Source of the DNA: Botryococcus braunii
Lineage: Eukaryota; Chlorophyta; Trebouxiophyceae
Length of the DNA stretch: 10,219 nt
Assembly (NCBI GenBank): GCA_002005505.1
Contig: KV908450.1
Span: 1 to 10,219, forward strand
Direction of reading: 5' to 3'
Below are positions 1 through 8,192 of this stretch, in pieces. The notes beneath the pieces were generated by a model. The model worked only from the letters and a program-made list of their open reading frames with translations. It was not told the DNA's origin and ran no database searches. Every line of letters starts with the position of its first letter. Position 1 is the first letter of the stretch. A program made the translations under genes and the position numbers.

Positions 1-341
<341 letters not shown>

Positions 342-356
342 CGATACATGTATTTT

Positions 357-427
357 CACTTTCTCTCTCCCCCCTCCCCCCCCCCTCTTCACCCGCTCTC
401 TCTCTCGCTCTCTATCTTTCCCTATCA
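357..427. repeat. Degenerate polypyrimidine tract
   Basis: A stretch made almost entirely of C and T, with short C homopolymers and CTCT runs. It closes the compound microsatellite block and is probably a decayed part of the same CT repeat. Confidence 0.75.
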
Positions 428-2091
428 TTATTTGGCCAATGGATTCCGCGTCCCTGCATGATGGATTCATGGTATGCGGTTAGAATAGGCTTCACTCTTA
501 ATATTAAGATGCAGTTGTCTCTCAATAGGAAGCTTTCCCTTTTTGAAAACCTTGAGCCTACTTGTTTACATCAGCGACCTGCATGTGCAGCTGAACAGTG
601 GCTCACGATCAACCCCATAAACAAAATGATACCTCAGTCGGTGAAAGTTCCATCTTTGCTAGAAAGCGGTTGGCCCTCTAAGAATAGGCCCTATTTACAA
701 TATGTAACACTGATGTTTTCTATGGCTCTTATCTGCCCAGCCGTATGTGGCTGCGCAGGGTTTAGGTTACCGCATCTCCTAGATTCCACGTGCTGTTAAA
801 AAGGAACACCACGTGGTTATCCCAATATATTAGAGCCCAGATCTTCTTAAGTCTTTTCACATGCCTGCATGTTCCGTGATCTGCAACTCCCTCCACGAAC
901 GTTTTGTTCAAGTGTTAACGAAAGCTTAAGCAGTTTTCAGATGATCCGGATGTGCATCTTAACGAATTCACAACAAACGCACAACAAACATCGCTCAGTA
1001 TGTTTCACTCCAGAAGCCAAGTTTGGCTAACGCTGTGGAGCATCCACGCGTGTTTCCAGGTTCTGAGCTCGTTCAAACTTTCAGACCCATTCGGTATTAA
1101 GGGTCGTTGGGTGATCTAAAGCACACCCTAGGAAGCTCTCATGTGTATCCTAAACAGGCCTGAGCTCAACCTTAGTAAAGTCCAGTAAGAAGAGACTTGC
1201 ATGAGAAGCCATCTTTCCCCTTCGATTAATAGTAGGGCGGACATCCATTGCATGCTGATTTCATGTTGAAATGGATCGTGATGCTTGCGTGGGTTGGGGG
1301 ACCCGAACCGCATATGGATTCCTACCAGAACCACGCTCTATCTGGAAAGACGCTTTCGTTCGAGAAAGCCTGACCCTTCCAGAGCAAGGGAGTCAAACAT
1401 CTCTACACACGAGGGCCGTTTTAAACCCTAGGACAATTTGCAGTACCACTTTGTACTGCAAAAACGACTAACACAGGGTCTTGGCCTATGGAGAGTCAAA
1501 TGGATCGGTTGCGACCCATAGCCCTGTGTTGCTCTAATAACAAAATAGTGCACGCACACAAAAAAAGGGAAAAAATTCCTCCACAACCTCTGCAATCTGC
1601 TCGCCAGCATGGTCTATGAGTGGATCCCTCAATACCCCACCAAGCTTGGCAACTGTAGAAATTTGGCAAGTTTGGAAGTTTGGCATTTTGGAAAGGGGCA
1701 GGAGCAGAGGTTCTTGGAACAAGGTTGTTAGAAGCGCATTTGCAGCCGGCTGAGACAGACCCTTTCAACAGCAATGGCTATTTCCTTGTAACACTAGCAC
1801 GTGCTATCGTGATGCGCAGCCTGTTTCTTTGCAACATTACCGCTGGGCCTAAGCGCCGGAAGCCTCAAAAGGGCAGCGACAAGCAACACCCCAACAGGCA
1901 TGTGCACCCCCCGATAACACACCCCACCATCCTCAAAATCACGGGTGGGGGCGCATGACCAGCAACCGCAAAAACCGTGCAAATGGGTTCAAAGCATCGA
2001 ATCATGTACCTGTTCCGTACGCCAAGAAGAACTCATATCCTCCCATCCTTCCCAAGATGCCATGGGTTTCTCCAATTTTCCAGCTTGCAAT
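428..2091. other. No recognisable gene; unannotated DNA
   Basis: Complex, roughly balanced-composition sequence. Open frames here are short (under about 100 codons), overlap on both strands and show no domain I recognise. The segment includes the 3' flank of the minus-strand gene that ends at 2092. I saw no clear polyadenylation signal, neither the algal TGTAA nor AATAAA, on the minus strand just below 2092. The one clear structural feature is the inverted-repeat pair at 1437-1530. Confidence 0.6.
1437..1530. other. Two adjacent inverted repeats (potential hairpins)
   Basis: The first is a perfect 10-bp inverted repeat, TTTGCAGTAC at 1437-1446 and GTACTGCAAA at 1453-1462, with a 6-nt loop. 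Seven bases later a nested one follows. AACACAGGG (1470-1478) pairs with CCCTGTGTT (1522-1530), and inside it CTATGG (1486-1491) pairs with CCATAG (1516-1521), leaving a 7-nt one-sided bulge and a 24-nt loop. The pairing is read directly from the sequence. Whether it is transcribed, or is a remnant of a small transposable element, is unknown. Confidence 0.6.
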
Positions 2092-2391
2092 TTAAGAAGA
2101 CAGGTTGGTGCGGTAGCTGCTGAGCCAACCATCTCCGGCCACACCGGTGGAGTCCCCATAGAATGTGGCTGCCCCCGAGTCCCAAGTCTTTATGTCACAG
2201 TGACCAACAAAGGCAGACCTGCAGCCTGCCTGCTGGGGGCAGAAATTGAAACCCTTGCATTCGCTGTTAGCGGCGCACTTCCCCTTGCAGTCCGCCTGCC
2301 CCACCCCATGCAAAAAACGTCTCAGCCTTTCTTTGCAGCCAACCATCCCCTCCTCCAAAACTCTCTTTAAGCGCTCGCATATGCGCGCATG

Positions 2392-2452
<61 letters not shown>

Positions 2453-3091
2453 GACAAGCTTGGCTATCTCTGCAGCCTGCTGCAACCATTCTATCTCTCG
2501 CGCCCACCCCACTCCCCTACTTGAAAGAGGCGCAGCCGAGTGGTCCAGGTGGGGCGGAGGCGGGGGCAGGGGCTCACCACAGTTCCCACGGCCCCAAAAT
2601 CGAAGCTGTCCAGCGTGCGGCCTTGCAGATTCTTGGGGGCCGGGTCTGTGAACGCCACCGCATTCCCAGCAGCACCGCCGGCAGCCACGGGTCCGCTGAC
2701 CCAGCCATCGCCAGGGGTGCCTGATCAGGACACACACCACATCACGCATCTGCATGCCTCGTGGGTTTGCTAGCCTGGGCCCTACCACACCCCCCCCCCC
2801 ACCCACCCCAAATGGGAGTCGGAGGGGGTGGGGACAAGGTCTTTCACTTTGTACGTCGGTAAAGTGTGAGCTGCTTGTAAGCGTCTCCGGGCGCGAGGCT
2901 CCCGGGAGGCGGGGGTCGGGGAGGAAAAACAGGCAGAGGATTGAGAGTCTTAGAAAGATGGCCCTGGTGCAAGTCAACGTGAATGCACCACCAGGGAAGA
3001 CAGATGAATTGCGCGCGCGCACGCACCCACGCTCACATGCACGCCAGGATGCATGCACGCACGCACACGCTTGCATGCACGCACGCACGCA

Positions 3092-3136
<45 letters not shown>

Positions 3137-4698
3137 ACACACTCACACACAACGACAACAGAGGCAGGCACAAAGGCATGCAGACACATGTGTATCACAT
3201 GCACATAGAAGAGTCCTCCCTCCAGTGCTCAGCTGTGAACGGGGAATGTGCAAGACACAGCTGTCAAGCTGCAGTTAAAATTCCAGGGTGCTGACTCACG
3301 CAAGTAACCAAGCAGTACGGAAAACAGACAGGACTTACCCGTGCTATCAGCATAGTACTGTGGATCGCCTGAGACATCTTTGCAGTCACAGGTTCCAATG
3401 GGAAAGCCGCCGCATCCAGCAGCCAGGTTGCAGTAGTTGTAGTAAGTAGGATTTTTTCCGGACCCCGTGACCCCGTCAGTCCCGCAATATTTTGCGCAAA
3501 TCATCTGCAGCCCTTGCACCCTTGGTTTTAATTCAGGATTTGTAAATCGCCGCATGCACGTCACGTGGGGTACACTCAGCACCACCACACGAATGCCTGC
3601 CGGATGGTCGATCGGTACAGGAAGGCCCTGAGGCCTCCCTACAACTTCAGAAAGTAGGATACAACTTAAGAAACTAGGATACTATATAGCTGACCATATG
3701 CGGTTTGATAGAGCCTTTCAGATTGACATTTCACACGTAAAGGATCCTTAAAAGAGACCGTAAAAGCGACATGATGTGGGATGACCTAGACATCTCCCCT
3801 CACTCATGTGGACCCCCACGAGGCTTATTCTGCAGATACCAAAGGTGGTTCGCACGTCCGCCTCATGTGCCACGGCGTAAGAGTGCGCTCAAACTCCACC
3901 TTCCTAATAGCACATTGCGGACCATTATGCGATTTAGATTAGGGTGTCATGACCTTCCTATTGATAAAAGGTAGACAACCTTACAAGGCATCCCTCGAGA
4001 CCAGAGGATTTGCACGAGGTGCTCCTTAGAGCTCGTTGGTGATGAACATAATCTGTTGTTCACTTGTCCGGCTGTACAACATGTACGGCAGCAATTTATG
4101 CATCTCTTTCAACAAAGGAGTCGATCTGTACAAACGTTTATGTGGCAAGAAGACCTTCAAGGGGTTGCCAGCTTTGTGACTAGGGCACTGGAGAGCTACC
4201 TCACTCTCCCAGGTGCTGTGCAACCTTAGTTGGCTGGATATGGGTCATTCATTGTACTGCCGTCCTTTTCAGACCGAGTGGCTGGTCTTTGGATGTAATC
4301 TTCCTTCCTTCCTTCCTACTTTGCGAACTTTTTGTTACTGTTCCGCTGGTCAGACTGGATCGCAAATCTACGGACACCCAACCTTGGGCGCCAACTTTTT
4401 GCTGCCTTCATTACAAGCACCCCGACCTGCTCATGTGCACCAGGCTGCAAGGCCTTGTAGCTTTGGGAGTTAGGCCACTCACCGGTCCATTGGTGACTGT
4501 GCTGGCAACAGTGGCTCCCTGGATGTTCTTTGTGGCGCTCCCAGCAGGAGGGTCGAATGGGGTCCCCGTCCGCGGACCCATGCCGGGCTTGTCTCCATCG
4601 AGCCCAGCATATGACAAGAGCCCTCGCAGCAGGGGCCGGCAGTTTGCTGTGCTAGCAAGTGCGAGCAGCAAAGCGATTGCTATCGCTACGCGGGCCAT
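2092..4698 (-). CDS. Secreted two-module Cys-rich (PAN/Apple-like) protein, 4 exons
   Basis: Proposed coding exons on the minus strand are 4698-4483, 3504-3339, 2720-2578 and 2295-2092 (stop TAA at 2094-2092). Together they are 729 nt, or 242 residues. Introns are GT-AG: GTGAGT...CTGCAG (978 nt, phase 0), GTAAGT...GATCAG (618 nt, phase 1) and GTGAGC...GGGCAG (282 nt, phase 0). All phases agree. Residues 1-20 form a signal peptide (MARVAIAIALLLAL, then ASTANC), which decided the start. Module 1 (about 48-137) and module 2 (about 150-234) align. KNIQG (57-61) matches KNLQG (157-161), YNYC...GC matches FNFCPQQAGC, and DSTG...DGWVS (125-136) matches DSTG...DGWLS (223-234). Module cysteines are 75, 79, 97, 103, 111, 113 and 178, 182, 188, 194, 200, 208. 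The FNFCP..GC pattern resembles PAN/Apple-like modules of algal secreted proteins, which usually bind sugars or proteins. An extracellular or cell-wall role is inferred; the ligand is unknown. A 5'UTR intron is possible because CCACAG precedes the ATG. Confidence 0.75.
2393..2449. repeat. (AC)n microsatellite in intron 3
   Basis: A pure AC repeat of about 57 bp, reading GT on the coding strand. It lies inside the third intron of the minus-strand secreted-protein gene, roughly 100 bp before the acceptor at 2296. It allows a spurious Cys-Val reading frame that runs into exon 4. That frame should not be taken as the protein's N-terminus. Confidence 0.96.
2786..2837. repeat. C-run / G-rich low-complexity tract in intron 2
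   Basis: A run of about 11 C (2790-2800) followed by ACCCACCCC on the plus strand. On the transcribed (minus) sense this is a G-rich stretch about 70 bp upstream of the exon 3 acceptor, with several G runs compatible with a G-quadruplex. GGAGGGGGTGGGG at about 2821-2833 is G-rich on the opposite strand. Confidence 0.6.
3011..3150. repeat. Compound (GC)n / ACGC / (CA)n repeat in intron 2
   Basis: Starts with GCGCGCGCGC, passes through degenerate ACGC and ATGC units (about 3021-3094), then becomes a (CA)n tract to about 3150 with two TCA interruptions. Most of it is strictly alternating purine-pyrimidine, the composition most prone to Z-DNA. It sits in the second intron of the secreted-protein gene. 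Reading frames across it are artefacts. Confidence 0.92.
3641..3680. repeat. 20-bp tandem duplication
   Basis: ACAACTTCAGAAAGTAGGAT at 3641-3660 is followed at once by ACAACTTAAGAAACTAGGAT at 3661-3680, matching at 18 of 20 bases. It lies in intron 1, about 60 bp left of the recognisable LINE remnant. It may be an independent slippage event or mark a boundary of the inserted DNA. Confidence 0.8.
3741..4229 (+). pseudogene. LINE ORF2 C-terminal fragment with in-frame stop
   Basis: The coding relic inside the LINE fragment, about 162 codons in one frame with a premature TAG at 3972. The sequence continues in the same frame afterwards with family-like residues, so this is a substitution and not a frameshift. 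Only the domain downstream of reverse transcriptase survives: the RFRLGCHDLP block, the CCHC-like knuckle and the FMWQED block. With no catalytic domain it cannot be an active element. Confidence 0.7.
4300..4319. repeat. (CTTC)n short microsatellite
   Basis: Four to five CTTC/TTCC tetranucleotide units in the presumed 3' UTR of the LINE relic. The tract is short and pyrimidine-only. Confidence 0.75.
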
Positions 4699-5531
4699 CT
4701 GTGGTTGCAGGCGTCCCCACCACAATGATAAATTCAGCACGTTGCACAGAAGTCTGCGAGGACACTGATCGCTATAGTCGACCTTCACGTATGCACGTTG
4801 CAATTGCTCATTCCTTGCATTTGCATGCTAGGATTGTGCAACGACCAGATTATTTGTATGTAGTGTGTAGATACGTCGTTTCGACTAACGTCCAGGATAA
4901 CAACCGGGGTTGCTTTTTACTATGCTTAAATGAAACCAGTAGCTTACCACTGAAACCATCATGCAAACTCTTCAGCGTTGGTGTAACCAACGGAATCAGC
5001 ACATTTACCAACGGCATAACCGATACCCCGGCTGAGGGTGAACTATGCTATGTTTTCTAAGAACTCGGATTCCTGATAAATGGGGCTATGACATCTCATG
5101 GAGACAAAATTTCACTACTGATGTCCTCGTTCGAACTCGGGCAAACTCCAAACCAAAATCTTTTGGGCCGGGACCTGGGAAAACAACCTTGGGGACAGGC
5201 AAAGCGCAGGCTTCGTGCATTAAGAACCAGCTTAATGATCAAAATTTGAATTTTCATACAGATATTTGTGAAATGTATCAGCCATCTGCAAAGCCCGACG
5301 CACTTGGACGAACGTACCGGAAGTGTAATCAATACGACCGGCGCCTGCCCGAGTTGATCAAGCGATCAAAGTCTGTGCTCCAAATACCTGGACGTCGTGT
5401 TAATCGGGAGTGCTGTTTCAGAACAGGGCTGTCTTCACAGGCTTGCTTAAAGATTGCAGATCCTTATCGTACCGAGCCTTATCTTCGACTTTCGTCAGCA
5501 ACTACCGAAGCAATCGTAGCCTACCGCGGCT
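4699..5531. other. No confident gene; 5' flank of the secreted-protein gene and one unknown open frame
   Basis: The first few hundred bases should contain the promoter of the minus-strand gene that starts at 4698. I saw no clear TATA box. A plus-strand open frame at 5045-5533 runs 162 codons (begins MLCFLRTRIPDKW, ends IVAYRG). It is basic, Arg/Lys and Ser rich, and has no signal peptide, repeat or motif I recognise. At this base composition a frame of that length can occur by chance, so I do not call it a gene. Confidence 0.5.
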
Positions 5532-5949
5532 AGTACCCGCCTGGTACTGTACGGGTATGTAATCACTACAAGGATTTTCTTAGCACTACGATAGAACGAT
5601 AGAATCAGGATGACGGCCGATAAGGGCCGCGCTTCGGCAGCCGCGTGCAGTACAGAAACCCTAATGCTCAGCACCTACCGATGCAAATACCATTGCTACG
5701 GGAGGGCTAGTAAACCCCTCAAGAGGGGTGACTAAAGGGAACAAGCACGTGTCTCCAGATCACGGATGAATGATCTGAGATGTTTCAGGGGAAACAACGG
5801 GTGAACGAACTCATTAAGGCTATCAAGCTTGGTCAAGGGCAGTGGATTCAAACTGGAGAGACAGGAGCGGTGTTTCACTAGCTTGACTGAGTATACCCTG
5901 GTGACGGACGGCTCATCGCACCTTTACTGGTGACGGTGGTCGGGACCAC
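5532..5949. other. Hairpin-rich segment
   Basis: Several perfect short inverted repeats lie close together. AGTACC/GGTACT is at 5532-5548 (5-nt loop). ACCCCT/AGGGGT is at 5714-5729 (CAAG loop) with outer TAGT/ACTA at 5708-5711 and 5731-5734. CAGATCA/TGATCTG is at 5756-5777 (8-nt loop), and GTGGTC/GACCAC at 5936-5949 (2-nt loop). There is also a tandem CGATAGAA pair at 5589-5604 and a 10-bp direct repeat CTGGTGACGG at 5898 and 5927. No coding frame of note covers it. It may be a structured RNA, a non-autonomous transposon relic, or chance. Confidence 0.4.
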
Positions 5950-7483
5950 GGGTTTTGGAAGAAGTAATCTGTACTTGTTGTTTCTCAGCATGACTTAAAA
6001 CAAGCTCCCTCGAATTGTTTGAGGATTGTCAAGCTCGTGAGTTGCCGATTCCAGGTTTGCGACGAGCTTTAAGCCGACACAAAAAAGGAAACGGCCACTG
6101 GCTACGCCATACGGGCGGCAAGGTGATGTATGAGTAATTTCAGCCTTGGCGTAGCGGTGACGCCGACTTGATTGCAATGTCGATTTGAATGCAAGCAATA
6201 TGATGAAGTGATCGCTTAGAAGCTGCGCTTCGCAGTCTGCGCAGCTTACAGGGTCCCCAGGGGACCAAGCGCATACAGCGTTGCAAACAACGTGCAGACC
6301 ACTGCCACAGGATTTGAAAAGCAGTTTCTTTGTCCGACCATATGGTTTGTTGTTGCCGAAGCTAAGCTTAGTCCAGCTTGAGTGCCACTATTGCTTGCTA
6401 CAGCTGTGTTTGCAGGGACTGAATAGTGCTGCGAAAGCACACATAGACAAAGCTTTTGGATTTGCGGTGAGTGGTTGATGCCTCAAAAGTTATTCTAAGC
6501 TATGTTCCGAGCTCTTGTATGCTAAAGGTTTATTGATTTGATTGTAACTGGGAGGACTGACCGGGTAAGAGCAAAATGTTAAAGCGCAGCCGGGGAAGAA
6601 GGTAAGGCTGCATCAAAGAGCTGGGAAGGATTGAAAAAACATGCATATAAGTGCTCGTGTCGTGGCACACAGTTTCACATAAGCAAGCTCTTTTGCATTT
6701 GAATTATGTTGAGGTTGGAATGGTTGCTAGGGCCTGCAACTTCAGTTAAGCGCTTGCAAAGAAGACGGTGGCTGGTGGGCTATGCAAGGCTTGTTATTTG
6801 TCTATGTGCATGCATTCTATCCAACATTGAGCAGGTGGAGAGCTCGGCGTAGCCGTCAGGGCCTGAGAATTGCAGGTGGGACACAGAAAATTGGGGGCAG
6901 AGGAAGGGCTGGACCAGGAGTACGGCGGCTGGGACTCATCAAGGGTTCCCCAATGTGAATATATGCAATTACTAAAGCTTGTCAGCCTTTAAGACATGAA
7001 TGATTCAGCCCTCGGGTAAAGGAGTGCATGAGTGGGCTGGCTAGCAGTCTGTAGAAGTTGGAGGAAGCGCACGGGAAGAGCGAATCAGGGATTTGCATGC
7101 AGCCCAGTTGTCCCACATTGTGATCTGTCTTGCTGTGTGTGGACTTAAAAGGGCGGGGGCTTTTTCTTGCTTGTTAATGTTTGTTGCTGACAGGGCATGC
7201 AAGGTGCAAGGTGAGAGGACCAGTGGCCAGGCAGGCCAGGTGTTGGACATGGGCTACGGCAGGGTTGTGCGTGGTCAAAAGATTTGCTCTGTTTGACACC
7301 TGCACTAACACAAGGGGGGATTGGTTTTGGTCTGGACAGAAATTGCAGGATGAGAGCATGCATGAGAAGGCAGCTTGCCGGTGCGCTTGGCTAAGAAGAT
7401 CTGCAAGGGCATGTGGCAAGTGCTTGTCCATGAATATGGCTGTTGGACCTCATCAAGGTTTCTCATTGTCTGGTACGTAGTAC
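5950..7483. other. No recognisable gene; intergenic or intronic DNA
   Basis: Open frames are all under about 100 codons, appear on both strands and carry no motif I recognise. The stretch contains the hairpin at 6220-6247. The plus strand becomes G-rich as it approaches the satellite that starts near 7484. A weak match, GGACTCATCAAGGGTTCCCC near 6931 against GGACCTCATCAAGGTTTCTC near 7445, hints at an older duplication but is too short to rely on. Confidence 0.5.
6220..6247. other. Perfect 9-bp inverted repeat
   Basis: AAGCTGCGC at 6220-6228 and GCGCAGCTT at 6239-6247 are perfect reverse complements around a 10-nt spacer, giving a GC-rich hairpin. No adjacent gene on either strand makes a terminator or regulatory role testable from sequence alone. 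Confidence 0.6.
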
Positions 7484-7534
7484 GCATGGCTGGGGTGCAA
7501 CGAGGGCATGGGGGAATATGGCATGGGGGAAAGG

Positions 7535-7560
7535 GCATTGGAGGCCTGGGAGGCATTGGT
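7535..7560. repeat. Minisatellite inside satellite unit 1
   Basis: About one and a half copies of the 18-bp monomer GGCATTGGAGGCCTGGGA. It is the shortest of the three recognisable minisatellite blocks, at the same place in the satellite unit as the longer ones at 7783 and 8098. Confidence 0.65.
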
Positions 7561-7690
7561 TGGCAGGCTGGCCGGGAAGCCTGGGCATGGGGTTCATGAT
7601 AATTTTGGCATAGTAAGGGTACTGTAGTCCAGGATGGGTAACTGTGCAAGGGCGGGCAGGCCAGGGAGTGTGGGGCCAAGGGATTGGCAT

Positions 7691-7716
7691 AAGGTACAGT
7701 TGAAATAAGGTACAGT
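7691..7716. repeat. Paired AAGGTACAGT box, satellite unit 1 (representative)
   Basis: AAGGTACAGT at 7691-7700 and again at 7707-7716, separated by TGAAAT, a 16-bp period. The pair recurs once per unit at 8003/8019, 8331/8347, 8660/8676 and 8980/8996. A decayed pair lies at about 9443/9458, where the core GGTACA is kept. It is the most constant part of the satellite unit and carries the palindrome GTAC. Confidence 0.85.
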
Positions 7717-7782
7717 CCAAATACATTAGGCTGACCGGGAAGCCTAGGCATGGAATTGAGGACGATAGGGCAGCTGGGGGTG

Positions 7783-7871
7783 GCTATGGAGGCTATGGAG
7801 GCATGGGAGGCAATGGAGGCCTGGGAGGCATTGGAGGCCTGGAGAGGCATTGAAGGCCTGGGAGGCAATGG
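7783..7871. repeat. 18-bp minisatellite nested in satellite unit 2
   Basis: Tandem GGCATTGGAGGCCTGGGA-like monomers, about four to five copies, with variants CAATGG and ATTGAAGG. They are preceded by 9-bp GGCTATGGA duplications. Each well-preserved monomer carries the palindrome AGGCCT. Confidence 0.8.
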
Positions 7872-8097
7872 TTGGCAGGCTGGCCGGGAAGCCTGGGCAT
7901 GGGGTTCAGGATGATTTTGGCATGATAAGGGTGCTGTAGTCCAGGATAGGTAACCGTGCAAGGGCTGGCAGGCCAGGGAGTGCGGGGCCAAGGGCTTGGC
8001 ATAAGGTACAATTGAAATAAGGTACAGTCCAAATACATTAGGTTGACCGGGAAGCCTAGGCATGGGGTTGAGGGCGATAGGGCAGCTGGGGTTGGCT

Positions 8098-8192
8098 ATG
8101 GAGGCTAACGAGGCATTGGAGGCCTGGAGAAGCATTGGAGGCCTGGAGCGGCATTGGAGGCCTGGGAGGCATTGGAGGCCTGGGAGGCATTG
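8098..8192. repeat. 18-19 bp minisatellite nested in satellite unit 3
   Basis: Four full monomers plus a partial one, ATTGGAGGCCTGGAG or ATTGGAGGCCTGGGA with a variable GGC-like joint. Period is 19, 19, 18 and 18 bp. This is the longest block. The homologous place in later units holds at most one degenerate copy, so copy number changes between neighbouring units. Confidence 0.85.

Larger units (their letters stand above)
3741..4419 (+). mobile_element. LINE retrotransposon 3' end, 5'-truncated, decayed
   Basis: One frame from 3741 to the stop at 4227-4229 encodes the C-terminus of a non-LTR retrotransposon polyprotein, the region after the reverse transcriptase. It is interrupted by a single in-frame TAG at 3972-3974. 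Visible marks are YQRWFARPP, then MRFRLGCHDLP just before the stop, then PRDQRICTRC. The last starts a zinc-knuckle-like C-x2-C-x8-H-x5-C (CTRC...DEH...TCP), followed by TFMWQEDLQGVASF. From memory, this order matches LINE tails of chlorophyte genomes. The reverse transcriptase and endonuclease are absent, as expected of 5' truncation, and a TAA stop at 3738-3740 closes the frame upstream. The 3' UTR probably runs past 4229; the 4419 limit is a guess. It lies in intron 1 of the secreted-protein gene in antisense orientation. Confidence 0.7.

Noticed and set aside
1496..1982. Minus-strand open frames at 1496-1774 and 1794-1982 as further exons of the secreted-protein gene
   Set aside because: They lack the module motifs and the gene already has an in-frame stop at 2092. 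They vaguely recall repetitive algal sequence, but I cannot support a family.
2166..2182. A donor site GTGTGG at the module-2 DSTG, matching the intron 2 position
   Set aside because: Reading through gives DSTGVAGDGWLSS, which matches the spliced module 1 (DSTGTPGDGWVSG). The exon is therefore continuous and ends at TAA 2094-2092.
2267..3130. 287-codon minus-strand open frame
   Set aside because: It runs through two CA/GT microsatellites and reads exons 3 and 4 of the secreted-protein gene in the wrong frame. The spliced model explains the region better.
4483..4803. Upstream ATG at 4803 as the start of the secreted protein
   Set aside because: It would place about 35 non-hydrophobic residues before the signal peptide; the ATG at 4698 gives a standard N-terminal signal sequence.
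5045..5533. 162-codon plus-strand open frame as a gene
   Set aside because: No motif, homology or splice context that I can recognise; the length is within what chance can give. Noted only in the description of its region.
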